Source: Actinomycetota bacterium (GTDB lineage Bacteria; Actinomycetota; Thermoleophilia; Gaiellales; Gaiellaceae). Taken from it: a DNA stretch of 26,253 nucleotides. This document shows positions 1 through 6,592 of this stretch, one piece after another (the stretch's first letter is position 1; every line of letters begins with the position of its first letter). The notes beneath the pieces are model-generated. The model saw only the letters and a program-made list of their open reading frames with translations. It was not told where the DNA came from and made no database searches. The position numbers and the translations under genes were made by a program. The DNA is taken from contig VAXY01000022.1 of NCBI GenBank assembly GCA_005885085.1, forward strand, positions 396-26,648, in the 5' to 3' direction.

Positions 1-499
1 CGTGCTCGTACCCGACGGCCGCTGAGAGAACAGCGGGATAGTGCGCGAACGCGAGCTCGCTCGGCGGCGGGAGCTCGTGCGGCTCGAACCAGCACAGCTC
101 GGCGAGATCGTCGCCCGCTCTCGGCTCGCCGCTCGCGCGCGCCGTCCAGGCCAGGCAGAGGACGATGCGGCCGTCATACGGCTCGAGCCAGTGGCCCAGA
201 AACCGGTCCGGCTCGATCTCGAGCGCGGTCTCCTCGCGAATTTCCCTGCGCAAGCCGTCGAGCGGAAGCTCGTCCTCGTGGAGGAAGCCGCCCGGCAGGT
301 CCCAGAGCCCGGCGCGGGGATCGTATGCACGGCGGCCGAGCAGAACCCGCCCCTGCGCGTCGAAGCACACGGCTTCGGTGCCCGGCACGGCGTTCGCGTA
401 ACCGACGTACCCGCACGCGCGGCACTCCGCGCGGTCCTCGACCTTCTCGATAGCCTCGCCGCAGATGGGGCAGAAGCGCCAACCGTCGAGAGCGCCCAT
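1..499 (-). CDS. NUDIX hydrolase with N-terminal zinc ribbon (3' end outside window)
   Basis: Reading from an ATG at 499 to the window edge gives 166 residues without a stop. The N-terminus has two CxxC pairs (CPIC near residue 10 and CRAC near residue 27), a zinc ribbon like that of NudC-type NUDIX proteins. A NUDIX box follows at about residues 70-92: GGFLHEDE, then REIREETAL, matching Gx5Ex7REUxEExGU except that the last Gly is Ala. Family members cleave nucleoside diphosphates linked to another moiety. The substrate here cannot be told. The gene diverges from the cyclic-nucleotide-binding gene with 12 bp between start codons. A TAGGGT hexamer 7 nt before the ATG fits a leaderless promoter. 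The C-terminus lies beyond base 1. Confidence 0.88.
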   Translation of the reverse strand, partial: MGALDGWRFCPICGEAIEKVEDRAECRACGYVGYANAVPGTEAVCFDAQGRVLLGRRAYDPRAGLWDLPGGFLHEDELPLDGLRREIREETALEIEPDRFLGHWLEPYDGRIVLCLAWTARASGEPRAGDDLAELCWFEPHELPPPSELAFAHYPAVLSAAVGYEH

Positions 500-506
500 G
501 CGGGGG

Positions 507-512
507 ACCCTA
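507..512 (-). promoter_or_regulatory. -10-like box for the NUDIX gene (leaderless)
   Basis: TAGGGT on the minus strand with 7 nt to the ATG at 499. It overlaps the first base of the divergent gene's ATG at 512, whose own purine-rich ribosome site (GGGGGA, 502-507) lies in the same gap. Confidence 0.35.
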
Positions 513-886
513 TGAGCCCGCGGGCCGTGGGGGCGACGCAGCACGAGCTCTCGCGGATCGGACTGCTCGCGACGCTGCCGGGCGAGACGCTCGCGCGGCT
601 GGCCCAGCGCATGACGCGCGAGGACATCCCGGCGGGCGCCGGCGTGTTCGACGAGGGCGAGGACGGCGACCGCTTCTACGTCGTGCTGAGCGGGATGCTG
701 ACCGTGAGCCAGCAGAGCATCGGCGCGCAGGCGGTGCTGCGGCCCGGCGACTACTTCGGCGAGGTGGCGCTCGCCATGCACATGCCGCGCACGGCCTCGG
801 TGCGGGCCTTGACGCCGGCAACGGTCGCCAGCTGCGACCAGGCGACGTTCGACGAGTTCATCCGGCCGCTGTTCGCAGATGACTGA
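512..886 (+). CDS. Cyclic nucleotide-binding domain protein
   Basis: This is a 124-residue protein consisting almost only of one CAP/CRP-type cNMP-binding domain. Visible motifs are the beta-roll start (IPAGAGVFDEGEDGDRFYVV), an LSGMLTV strand and the phosphate-binding cassette (GDYFGEVAL, then PRTASV with the conserved Arg). No DNA-binding helix-turn-helix or kinase domain is attached, so it probably works as a stand-alone sensor or partner protein. The open frame continues upstream to about 41, but that part is antisense to the NUDIX gene. The ATG at 512 has a GGGGGA ribosome site 4 nt upstream and begins just before the domain. The stop overlaps an ATG (879) that opens the next short frame. 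The ligand is unknown. Confidence 0.82.
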   Translation: MSPRAVGATQHELSRIGLLATLPGETLARLAQRMTREDIPAGAGVFDEGEDGDRFYVVLSGMLTVSQQSIGAQAVLRPGDYFGEVALAMHMPRTASVRALTPATVASCDQATFDEFIRPLFADD

Positions 887-1046
887 ACGGATCCTGTTGC
901 ACGTGGAGATCGCGGACAAGCTCGCGACCGAGATCCCGGACGCCGAACGAGCGACGATCGCCAACACGGCGCACCTGACCAGCCCCGAACGTCCCGAGGA
1001 GTTCAACCGGATCGTCCTAGGCTTCCTCGAGCAGCACGGCGTCTGA
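879..1046 (+). pseudogene. C-terminal relic of an alpha/beta hydrolase
   Basis: A 55-residue frame starts at an ATG overlapping the preceding stop. Its sequence resembles only the last part of alpha/beta-fold hydrolases: a strand leading to the catalytic His (ANTAHLTSPERPEEFNRIVL), followed by a terminal FLEQHG helix. The His-containing loop and the following ExPeeFN...FL pattern are typical of the family (for example enol-lactonase-like members). The nucleophile elbow and the rest of the fold are absent, because the upstream sequence codes for the cNMP-binding protein in another frame. It is most simply a 5'-truncated remnant. A translated micro-protein cannot be excluded. Its end overlaps the convergent serine-hydrolase gene by 44 bp. 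Confidence 0.5.
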
Positions 1047-1830
1047 CAGCCGCGGCCACGCGTCCTTCGCCCAGTGCCCAGTCCCCGAAATCGAGGTCGG
1101 TGAGGACGCCGAGCGCGAGGTCGGCCTCCGGGTCGACCCAGAGGAAGGTCCCGCTGCCGCCGAAGTGGCCGAACGTCCGCGGCGAGTTGCGCGAGCCCGT
1201 CCAGTGCGGCGACTTCCCGTCCCGGAGCTCGAAGCCGAGGCCCCAGTCGTTCGGGTCCATCCGCCCGAAGTCGGGCAGCACGCCGGCGAGGCCCGGGAAC
1301 TGCACGGACGTCGCCTCGGCGAGCGTCTCCGGCGCGAGAAGCGTCGGGCGCTGCAGCTCCCGCGCGAGCAGGAGCAGATCGTCGAGCGTGCCGTGCAGCT
1401 CGGACGCGGCCGACCCGCGCAGCTCGGCCGACATCCCGAGCGGCCGCAGCACCCCGGCCGTGAGGTAGTCGGCGAATGGCATCTCGGCCTGCTCGGCGAC
1501 GTGCTCCGCCAGTGTCTCGAAACCGACATTGGAGTAGACGCGCCGCTGCCCGGGTCTGCCCGCGGGCGCGCCCGGCTCGAACGGGAGCCCCGACGCATGC
1601 GCGAGGAGATGGCGGACGGTCGATCCTTCGGGACCGGCCGGCTCGTCGAGATCGATCACGCCTTCCTCGGCCGCGACCAGGGCGGCGAGCGCCGTCACGA
1701 GCTTCGTCAGGGACGCCCAGCGGAGAACGTGGTCGCGCGGGCCCCGAACGCCCACCGCCTCGCCGTCACGGACGACGCCGGCCGCCGCCGTCTTCGCCTG
1801 CCACTCGTCGATCTGCCGAAGCGCCTCCAC
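1003..1830 (-). CDS. Beta-lactamase-family serine hydrolase, C-terminus frameshifted
   Basis: As written this is 275 residues from a GTG at 1830. It belongs to the class C beta-lactamase/D-alanyl-D-alanine carboxypeptidase/esterase fold. The SxxK nucleophile motif is SLTK (about residue 40), the YxN motif is YSN (about residue 100), and the third motif is HFGGSG (about residue 221). There is no obvious signal peptide, so it is probably a cytoplasmic esterase or peptidase of unknown substrate. The last 25 residues are low-complexity Arg/Ala. A perfect 7-bp tandem duplication (1069-1082) explains this: removing one copy gives a normal tail reading DFGDWAKDAWPRLSDAV and a stop at 1017. The gene diverges from the RidA gene across 22 bp. 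Confidence 0.82.
   Translation of the reverse strand: MEALRQIDEWQAKTAAAGVVRDGEAVGVRGPRDHVLRWASLTKLVTALAALVAAEEGVIDLDEPAGPEGSTVRHLLAHASGLPFEPGAPAGRPGQRRVYSNVGFETLAEHVAEQAEMPFADYLTAGVLRPLGMSAELRGSAASELHGTLDDLLLLARELQRPTLLAPETLAEATSVQFPGLAGVLPDFGRMDPNDWGLGFELRDGKSPHWTGSRNSPRTFGHFGGSGTFLWVDPEADLALGVLTDLDFGDWALGEGRVAAAVRRRAARGSLGRSG
1069..1082. repeat. 7-bp tandem duplication causing a frameshift
   Basis: GCCCAGT occurs twice in direct succession near the 3' end of the serine-hydrolase gene. Deleting one unit restores a family-like C-terminus and moves the stop from 1003 to 1017. Confidence 0.75.
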
Positions 1831-1838
1831 CGGCGGGC

Positions 1839-1845
1839 GATACTA
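1839..1845. promoter_or_regulatory. Overlapping divergent -10 boxes (serine hydrolase / RidA)
   Basis: The minus strand reads TAGTAT at 1840-1845, 9 nt before the GTG at 1830. The plus strand reads GATACT at 1839-1844, 8 nt before the ATG at 1853. The two hexamers share five base pairs. Both genes would be leaderless, and the two promoters should exclude each other. AGAGG before the RidA ATG could also serve as a short ribosome site. Confidence 0.4.
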
Positions 1846-1852
1846 GAGGCGC

Positions 1853-2239
1853 ATGGGCCGCCGGCTCGTCTCTTCGGGCTCACCGTTCGAGCCCACGATT
1901 GGATTCTCGCGAGCGGTCCGGGACGGACGGCACGTCTTCGTGGCCGGCACCTGTGCGGTGATGCCGGACGGCCGAGAACCGCCCGGCGACGCCTACGGCC
2001 AGGCGAAGCGGTGTCTCGAGATCATCGCCGCCGCGCTCGCGGAGGCCGGAGCGGAGCCAGAACACGTCGTGCGTACGCGGACGTTCCTGCTCGACGCCCG
2101 CGACTGGGAAGCCGTCGGCCGTGCGCACGGCGAGGTCTTCCACGACGTCCGGCCGGCGAGCACGATGCTCGTCGTCAGCGCCCTCCTCGATCCACGCTGG
2201 GTCGTCGAGATCGAGGCTGACGCGCTGCTTCCAGAGTAG
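1853..2239 (+). CDS. RidA family (YjgF/YER057c/UK114) protein
   Basis: A 128-residue protein of the usual RidA length. Family features are the N-terminal GFSRAVRDGRHVFVAGT strand pair, a central helix with QAKRCLEII, and the C-terminal RPASTMLVV segment followed by VEIEADAL. The Arg in RPAS aligns with the conserved ligand-binding Arg of RidA. True RidA proteins hydrolyse reactive enamine/imine intermediates such as 2-aminoacrylate. Many paralogues have other or unknown roles, and this one could be either. It follows a probable leaderless promoter and is separated from the downstream ligase-like gene by 12 bp, so the two may be co-transcribed. Confidence 0.88.
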   Translation: MGRRLVSSGSPFEPTIGFSRAVRDGRHVFVAGTCAVMPDGREPPGDAYGQAKRCLEIIAAALAEAGAEPEHVVRTRTFLLDARDWEAVGRAHGEVFHDVRPASTMLVVSALLDPRWVVEIEADALLPE

Positions 2240-2251
2240 TAAGACTCCGTT

Positions 2252-3463
2252 ATGGATTCGGACGGGAAGCAGATCTATCCGCCGTCGATCACGGGGAAGG
2301 GCGCGCGGTTCGCGCCCGGCGGCAGCGTCTTCGACCACGCGTTCGGCCAGAGCGATCCGTACACGCTCGGCGTCGAGGAGGAGTACATGCTGCTCGACGG
2401 CGAGACCTTCGACCTCGTCCAGCACATCGACACGGTGCTTGCCGCCGTCGCCGGGCACGAGCTCGAGCCGGTGATCAACCCCGAGCTGATGCAGTCCGTG
2501 CTCGAGATCGCGACGCCCGTATGCCACACGCCCGCGGAGATCGCCGACCAGCTCTGTCGCATCCGTGCCTACGTGATCGGCGTCGCGCGCGACGAGGGCA
2601 TGCGCGTCGGCTCGGCGGGCACGCATCCGTTCAGCCTCTTCGAGCGCCAGCGCATCACCGCGAAGGACCGCTACCGCGCACTCGTCGACACCAGATGCAA
2701 TACGTAGCGCGGCGCGAGCTCATCTTCGGGATGCACATCCACGTCGCCGTCGACGACGCAGAGAAGGCGATCCAGGTCGTCAACGGCTTACTGCCGCAGC
2801 TCGGGCCGCTGCTTGCCCTGTCGGCGAGCTCGCCGTTCTGGCGCGGCGAGCCGACGGGTCTGCGCTCGAGCCGTCAGATGGTGTTCGCCGCGTTCCCGCG
2901 CTCGGGGCCTCCCCCCCGCTTCAAGGACTACAACGACTACGCCGAGGTGGTCGGGCAGCTCGAGAAGACCGGCTGCATCGCGGACTACACCCACATCTGG
3001 TGGGACATCCGGCTGCATCCGCGCCTCGGCACGATCGAGGTGCGCATCTGCGACGCGGTCACGCGCCTCGAGCACGTCGTCGCATTGACCGCGTACTGCC
3101 AGGCCCTGGTGAAGCTGCTCGCGGAGCGCTTCGAGCGGGGCGAGCAGATCCCGTCGTACCACCGCATCCTCACCACCGAGAACAAGTGGCTGGCCGGGCG
3201 CTACGGGCTCGAGGCGCCGCTGATGGATCTCGCCACCGGTCCCGATCATCCAGCTGATCCGGCGCACGCTGAGAGAGATCGAGCCACATGCACGGGAGCT
3301 CGGCTCGGAGCGTGAGCTCGAGGGGATCGAAGAGATCCTCCACCACGGCAACGGCGCCGACCGCCAGCTACGCGTCTTCAACGCGAACCGCGACATCGTC
3401 GAAGTGGTGAGCGAGATCGCCGACGCCACTGAAGTGGCGGCCGAGGCGCAGCTGGCGAAGTAG
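2252..3463 (+). pseudogene. YbdK-type glutamate-cysteine ligase-like (carboxylate-amine ligase), two frameshifts
   Basis: Three segments in alternating frames add up to one full-length (about 400 residues) GCS2-family protein. Segment 1 (2252 to about 2693) carries YTLGVEEEYMLLD, the family N-terminus with its metal/nucleotide-binding acidic residues. Segment 2 (about 2694-3237) resumes with QMQYVARRELIFGMHIHV, has the THIWWDIRLHP motif and ends near LMDLATG. Segment 3 (about 3239-3463) gives VPIIQLIRRTLREIEPHA, then RVFNANRDIVEVV. The first shift is explained by a duplicated AC in GTCGACACCAG. The second, near 3238, looks like a small deletion. The family makes gamma-glutamylcysteine or related amides. 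The two shifts compensate each other, so assembly error and real decay are both possible. The selenoprotein-like peroxiredoxin follows 10 bp later. Confidence 0.82.
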
Positions 3464-3466
3464 GCT
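3461..3466 (+). promoter_or_regulatory. -10-like box for the peroxiredoxin (leaderless)
   Basis: TAGGCT, 7 nt before the ATG at 3474. It includes the stop codon of the preceding ligase-like gene, so the match could be chance. Confidence 0.3.
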
Positions 3467-3473
3467 GGCGCCG

Positions 3474-3932
3474 ATGCTCGGGGCGGGCGACCAAATAGCA
3501 GACGCGTCGGTGTGGACCGGCCCTCACGAGCGACGTAACCTGTCCGAGCTGCTCGACGGCGGCCGCGCACTCATCGTCTTCTACCTCTTCGACTGGTCCT
3601 CGACCTGAACGAGCGAGATGGAGCTCCTGCGTGACAGGAGCGCGGAGCTGGAGCAAGCGGGTGTGAAGCCGTTCGGGATCTCCCGCGATTCCGCGTGGAC
3701 GCACATCGCCTGGGCGCAGACGCTCGACCTCAACTTCCCGCTGCTCTCGGACTGGAACGGCGAGGCGATGCGCGCTTTCGGCGTCGAGCGTGAGTTCCGC
3801 GGGCACAAGGGCGTTGCGCAAAGGTCGGCGTTCCTCGTCGATCCGGACGGTACGGTCCGCGGCGCATGGCGCTACGACACGGCCGAGCTGCCGGACTTGG
3901 ACGAGCTGCTTCGCGCCGCGCACGCTTTGTAG
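3474..3932 (+). CDS. Peroxiredoxin with selenocysteine (in-frame TGA) at the peroxidatic position
   Basis: The frame from ATG 3474 to TAG 3930 is interrupted by one TGA (3606-3608, codon 45). With TGA read as Sec the product has 152 residues and is an AhpC/TSA peroxiredoxin. The active-site region YLFDWSST-U-TSEM aligns without gaps to the recalled AhpE segment FPLAFTGICQGEL, placing the TGA exactly on the peroxidatic Cys and keeping the S/T-x-x-C and E spacing. The C-terminal half has FPLLSDWNGEAMRAFGV and QRSAFLVDPDG, where Arg117 matches the conserved active-site Arg. A perfect stem-loop (3623-3641) lies 14 nt after the TGA. The protein contains no Cys, so it would be a 1-Sec enzyme regenerated by an external thiol. 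Peroxide or hydroperoxide reduction is inferred from the family. An automatic caller would truncate it or start it at ATG 3618. Confidence 0.85.
3606..3641 (+). promoter_or_regulatory. Bacterial SECIS-like element
   Basis: After the TGA (3606-3608) and 14 nt of spacer comes GCTCCTG (3623-3629), a CGTGA loop (3630-3634), and CAGGAGC (3635-3641). The stem is 7 bp without mismatch. The loop has G at its second position and begins 22 nt after the TGA. Known bacterial SECIS elements are short hairpins just 3' of UGA with a G among the first loop bases, recognised by SelB. The match is structural only. Confidence 0.75.
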
Positions 3933-5788
3933 CCCTCGCGGCCGCGCTCTATCTCGCGGCCGGCGTGTCCGCGACCTGGCCGGCCGTGCTGCACGCACGG
4001 TCGCAGTTCATGTCCGGCGGCGCCGCGTCGAACGGCGAGGCGTCGCCGGGAGACCATCTGCAGTCGCTGTACCACGACTGGCTCGTCGGCCACCAGCTGG
4101 AGCACGGGCGGGCGCCCTGGCGCGACCCGTACACCTTCCGGCCGGAGGCGAAGCCGCAGCCGAACTATGCGGGCTGGCCGTTCGGCTTCCTCTTCTGGCC
4201 GCTCGGGGCGGCGTTCGGGCTCGTCGCCGGGTGGAACCTCCTGCAGCTGCTCGTGTACGTGCTAGCGGGTGCGCTCGCTTGTGCGTGGCTGCGCGAACTC
4301 GGGCTGCCGCGCGGCGCGGCCCTCGCAGGCGGCCTTGCCTTCACAATTGCCCCGTACCGCGTGCAGCAGAGCGTCGGCCATCTGCTCGGGCCGATCTCGA
4401 TCCTGCTGCCGCTCTCGCTGTGGGCGTTCGAGCGTGCGCTGCGCGGTAGCCGCTGGTGGCTCGCGCTCTCCGCGGCCGCCGTCGCGTCGATTCCGCTGTC
4501 AGGGCAGGTCCACCTGGCGCTCGGTGCGATTCCGTTTGTGCTTGCCTACGCGATCTGCCGGACGCGCGATCGCCGCCTGCTCGCCGGCGCGGCGGCAGGA
4601 GCCGCGGCGGCGATCGGGGCGGGCCTGCTCGTACGCGAGACGCTGATCAAGGGCTCGACCGAGTCAGGCGGGCGGAAGCTCGCCGAGATCACGCGCTATT
4701 CCGCCCATGCCGGCGACCTGGTCTCGCGGCACCTCGACCACGGCCGCAGCGAGCAGTTCGTCTTCCTCGGCTGGGCGACGCCGCTGCTCGCGCTCGCGGG
4801 ACTCATCCTGCTATTGCGCGCCCATCGGTACGCGCTCGCGACCGTGCTCGCCCTCGGTGCGCTGGTTCCGGTCTTGCTCGCGCTCGGCACGCACACACCG
4901 CTCTACAGCGCACTCTGGCACGTGCTGCCGCCGTTTCGCTTTCCACGCGTGCCCGAGCGGCTGCTGCCGATTGCCTGTCTCTGCCTCGCCTCGCTCGTCG
5001 CGTTCGCACTCGCGCGTACCCGCGACGTGTTTGTCACGGCGATCGTGATCGCGCTCCTGTTCGTTGACCTGCACGCGCGCGTCTACCGGGAATCGGCGCC
5101 CGGCCGACCGGCGCCCGTCGCCTTCCACGGTCCCGGCCGACTGCTCGAGCTACCGGTCTTCGACCCGAGCGTGCACTACGGCTCCGTGTACCTCTGGTAC
5201 GACACGGCCGCACAACGGGAGCGGCCCGGCGGCTATTCGACCACCGCTCCGCGCCTGGCCAAGTACACGGCCGACCGGCTGCAGCGCCTCAATTGCGGCG
5301 ACTGGAGCGGCGGCACCCCCCGGCTGCTCGACCGGTTGGGCGTTCGCGCTGTCGCGCTGCACCTCGGCCTCTACGATCGAGGGGGCGCCTCAGGGAGCAC
5401 CGCGTGGTTCGCGTGGCAAGGCCTGCTGCAGCACGGCTGGTCGGTGCAGCGGACAGCGGGGCCTGTATGGCTCTTCGAACGCCAGGGCATCGGGCTGCTG
5501 CCGACGCTGCCGGCGCCCAATCCGACGAAGCCGGTCTTCTGCCAGGGGTGGTACGGCGACACGGGCAGCGGGCGCTACATGAGCGAGCGCCACGCGCCCT
5601 TCTGGATCTACGGGCCGCGTTCCGTGAAGTTGACGTTCGAGCCCTCGGACCCCCGCCCACGCATCACCGTGCATGGCGGTCGGAAGCGCGGCTGGCACCT
5701 CGTCACGGTCGACGTCCCGTATCTCGTGCACGTCCCCGGTCAGAAGAACCGCGTGGGCGCGAAGCTGGTCAGCGTCACATCCCCATAG
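3866..5788 (+). CDS. Polytopic membrane protein, GT-C glycosyltransferase-like
   Basis: 640 residues with about ten hydrophobic segments in roughly the first 410 residues (the first at 22-42, the last ending in FVTAIVIALLFVDLHARVY), then a 220-residue soluble C-terminal domain. After the first membrane helix a loop carries GDHLQSLYHDWLVGHQLEHG. An acidic residue in this first extracytoplasmic loop is typical of GT-C polyprenyl-phosphate-sugar glycosyltransferases. No exact family can be named. The ATG at 3866 is the only ATG/GTG/TTG before the first helix in this frame, and it overlaps the peroxiredoxin by 67 bp, so the two are probably co-transcribed. The 3' end overlaps convergent fabI by 14 bp. 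A role in cell-envelope glycan assembly is an inference. Confidence 0.75.
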   Translation: MALRHGRAAGLGRAASRRARFVALAAALYLAAGVSATWPAVLHARSQFMSGGAASNGEASPGDHLQSLYHDWLVGHQLEHGRAPWRDPYTFRPEAKPQPNYAGWPFGFLFWPLGAAFGLVAGWNLLQLLVYVLAGALACAWLRELGLPRGAALAGGLAFTIAPYRVQQSVGHLLGPISILLPLSLWAFERALRGSRWWLALSAAAVASIPLSGQVHLALGAIPFVLAYAICRTRDRRLLAGAAAGAAAAIGAGLLVRETLIKGSTESGGRKLAEITRYSAHAGDLVSRHLDHGRSEQFVFLGWATPLLALAGLILLLRAHRYALATVLALGALVPVLLALGTHTPLYSALWHVLPPFRFPRVPERLLPIACLCLASLVAFALARTRDVFVTAIVIALLFVDLHARVYRESAPGRPAPVAFHGPGRLLELPVFDPSVHYGSVYLWYDTAAQRERPGGYSTTAPRLAKYTADRLQRLNCGDWSGGTPRLLDRLGVRAVALHLGLYDRGGASGSTAWFAWQGLLQHGWSVQRTAGPVWLFERQGIGLLPTLPAPNPTKPVFCQGWYGDTGSGRYMSERHAPFWIYGPRSVKLTFEPSDPRPRITVHGGRKRGWHLVTVDVPYLVHVPGQKNRVGAKLVSVTSP

Positions 5789-6554
5789 CGTGATAACCGG
5801 AGTCGACGTAGAGCGTCGTCCCCGTCACGTTCTTGGCGTCGTCCGACAAGAGAAACGTCGCCGCCGCGCCGACGTCGTCCGCCTCGATGTGCCGATGTAG
5901 CGGGGAGCGTTCCTCGACGATTGCCTCCATCGTCGGGAAGCCGGCGATCGATCGCGCCGAGAGCGTGCGAACCGGCCCCGCGGAGATGGCGTTGACGCGG
6001 ATGTTCTTCGGGCCGAGATCCCACGCGAGGTAGCGCACGGACGCGTCGAGGGCTGCCTTCGCCACCCCCATGACGTTGTAATGCGGGACGGCACGCTCGC
6101 CGCCCAGGTACGTCATCGTCAGGATCGAGCCGCCGCCGCGCGACTCCATCAGTGGCTCCGCCGCGCGGGCGCAGGAGACGAGCGAGTACGCGCTCACGTC
6201 GAGCGCCAGCCAAAAGCGCTCGCGCGGTGTGTCGGTGAAGCGTCCCTCGAGATCCTCGGCCGCGGCGAAGGCGACCGAGTGGACGAGCAGGTCGAGCCCC
6301 CCGTCGAACGCCTGGCCGACCTTGTCGAACACACGCCGCACATCGTCGTCGGAACGGACGTCGCAATCGGTCACGAGCGGACTGGAAACCGAGCCGGCCA
6401 ACTCCCGCACGCTCTTCTCGATGCGCTCGCCCTGATAGGTGAACGCGAGCGCGGCGCCGCCATCGGCGAGACGCTTCGCAATCGCCCACGCGATCGAGCG
6501 TCGATTCGCGACTCCGAGCACCAATCCACGCTTGCCGTCATAGGGTCTGGTCAC
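5775..6554 (-). CDS. fabI: Enoyl-[acyl-carrier-protein] reductase (NADH)
   Basis: 259 residues, normal for FabI. It catalyses the last reduction step of fatty-acid elongation. Evidence: the divergent SDR nucleotide motif GVANRRSIAW (about residues 14-23), SVAFA (93-97), and the catalytic pair Tyr149/Tyr159 with Lys166 in a Y-x6-Y-x2-Y-x6-K-like layout (TYLGGERAVPHYNVMGVAK), plus the substrate-loop sequence ISAGPVRTLSARSI. The start is GTG at 6554. A TATGCT box lies 6 nt upstream, so the transcript may be leaderless. The gene diverges from the subtilase across 38 bp. FabI is the target of triclosan and isoniazid-type inhibitors in other bacteria. Confidence 0.93.
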   Translation of the reverse strand: MTRPYDGKRGLVLGVANRRSIAWAIAKRLADGGAALAFTYQGERIEKSVRELAGSVSSPLVTDCDVRSDDDVRRVFDKVGQAFDGGLDLLVHSVAFAAAEDLEGRFTDTPRERFWLALDVSAYSLVSCARAAEPLMESRGGGSILTMTYLGGERAVPHYNVMGVAKAALDASVRYLAWDLGPKNIRVNAISAGPVRTLSARSIAGFPTMEAIVEERSPLHRHIEADDVGAAATFLLSDDAKNVTGTTLYVDSGYHAMGM

Positions 6555-6560
6555 TGCGCG

Positions 6561-6584
6561 AGCATAGATCCCTTCGGTTAGATT
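6561..6584. promoter_or_regulatory. Divergent -10 boxes for fabI and the subtilase
   Basis: On the minus strand TATGCT (6561-6566) lies 6 nt before the fabI GTG. On the plus strand TAGATT (6579-6584) lies 8 nt before the TTG at 6593. No ribosome site is visible for either gene. Confidence 0.45.
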
Positions 6585-6592
6585 GCGGTCCC

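Noticed and set aside
3618..3932. A separate 104-residue peroxiredoxin fragment starting at ATG 3618.
   Set aside because: It would lack the catalytic residue and the first beta strands. The upstream 44 codons in the same frame complete the family fold, so TGA read-through as Sec explains the data better.
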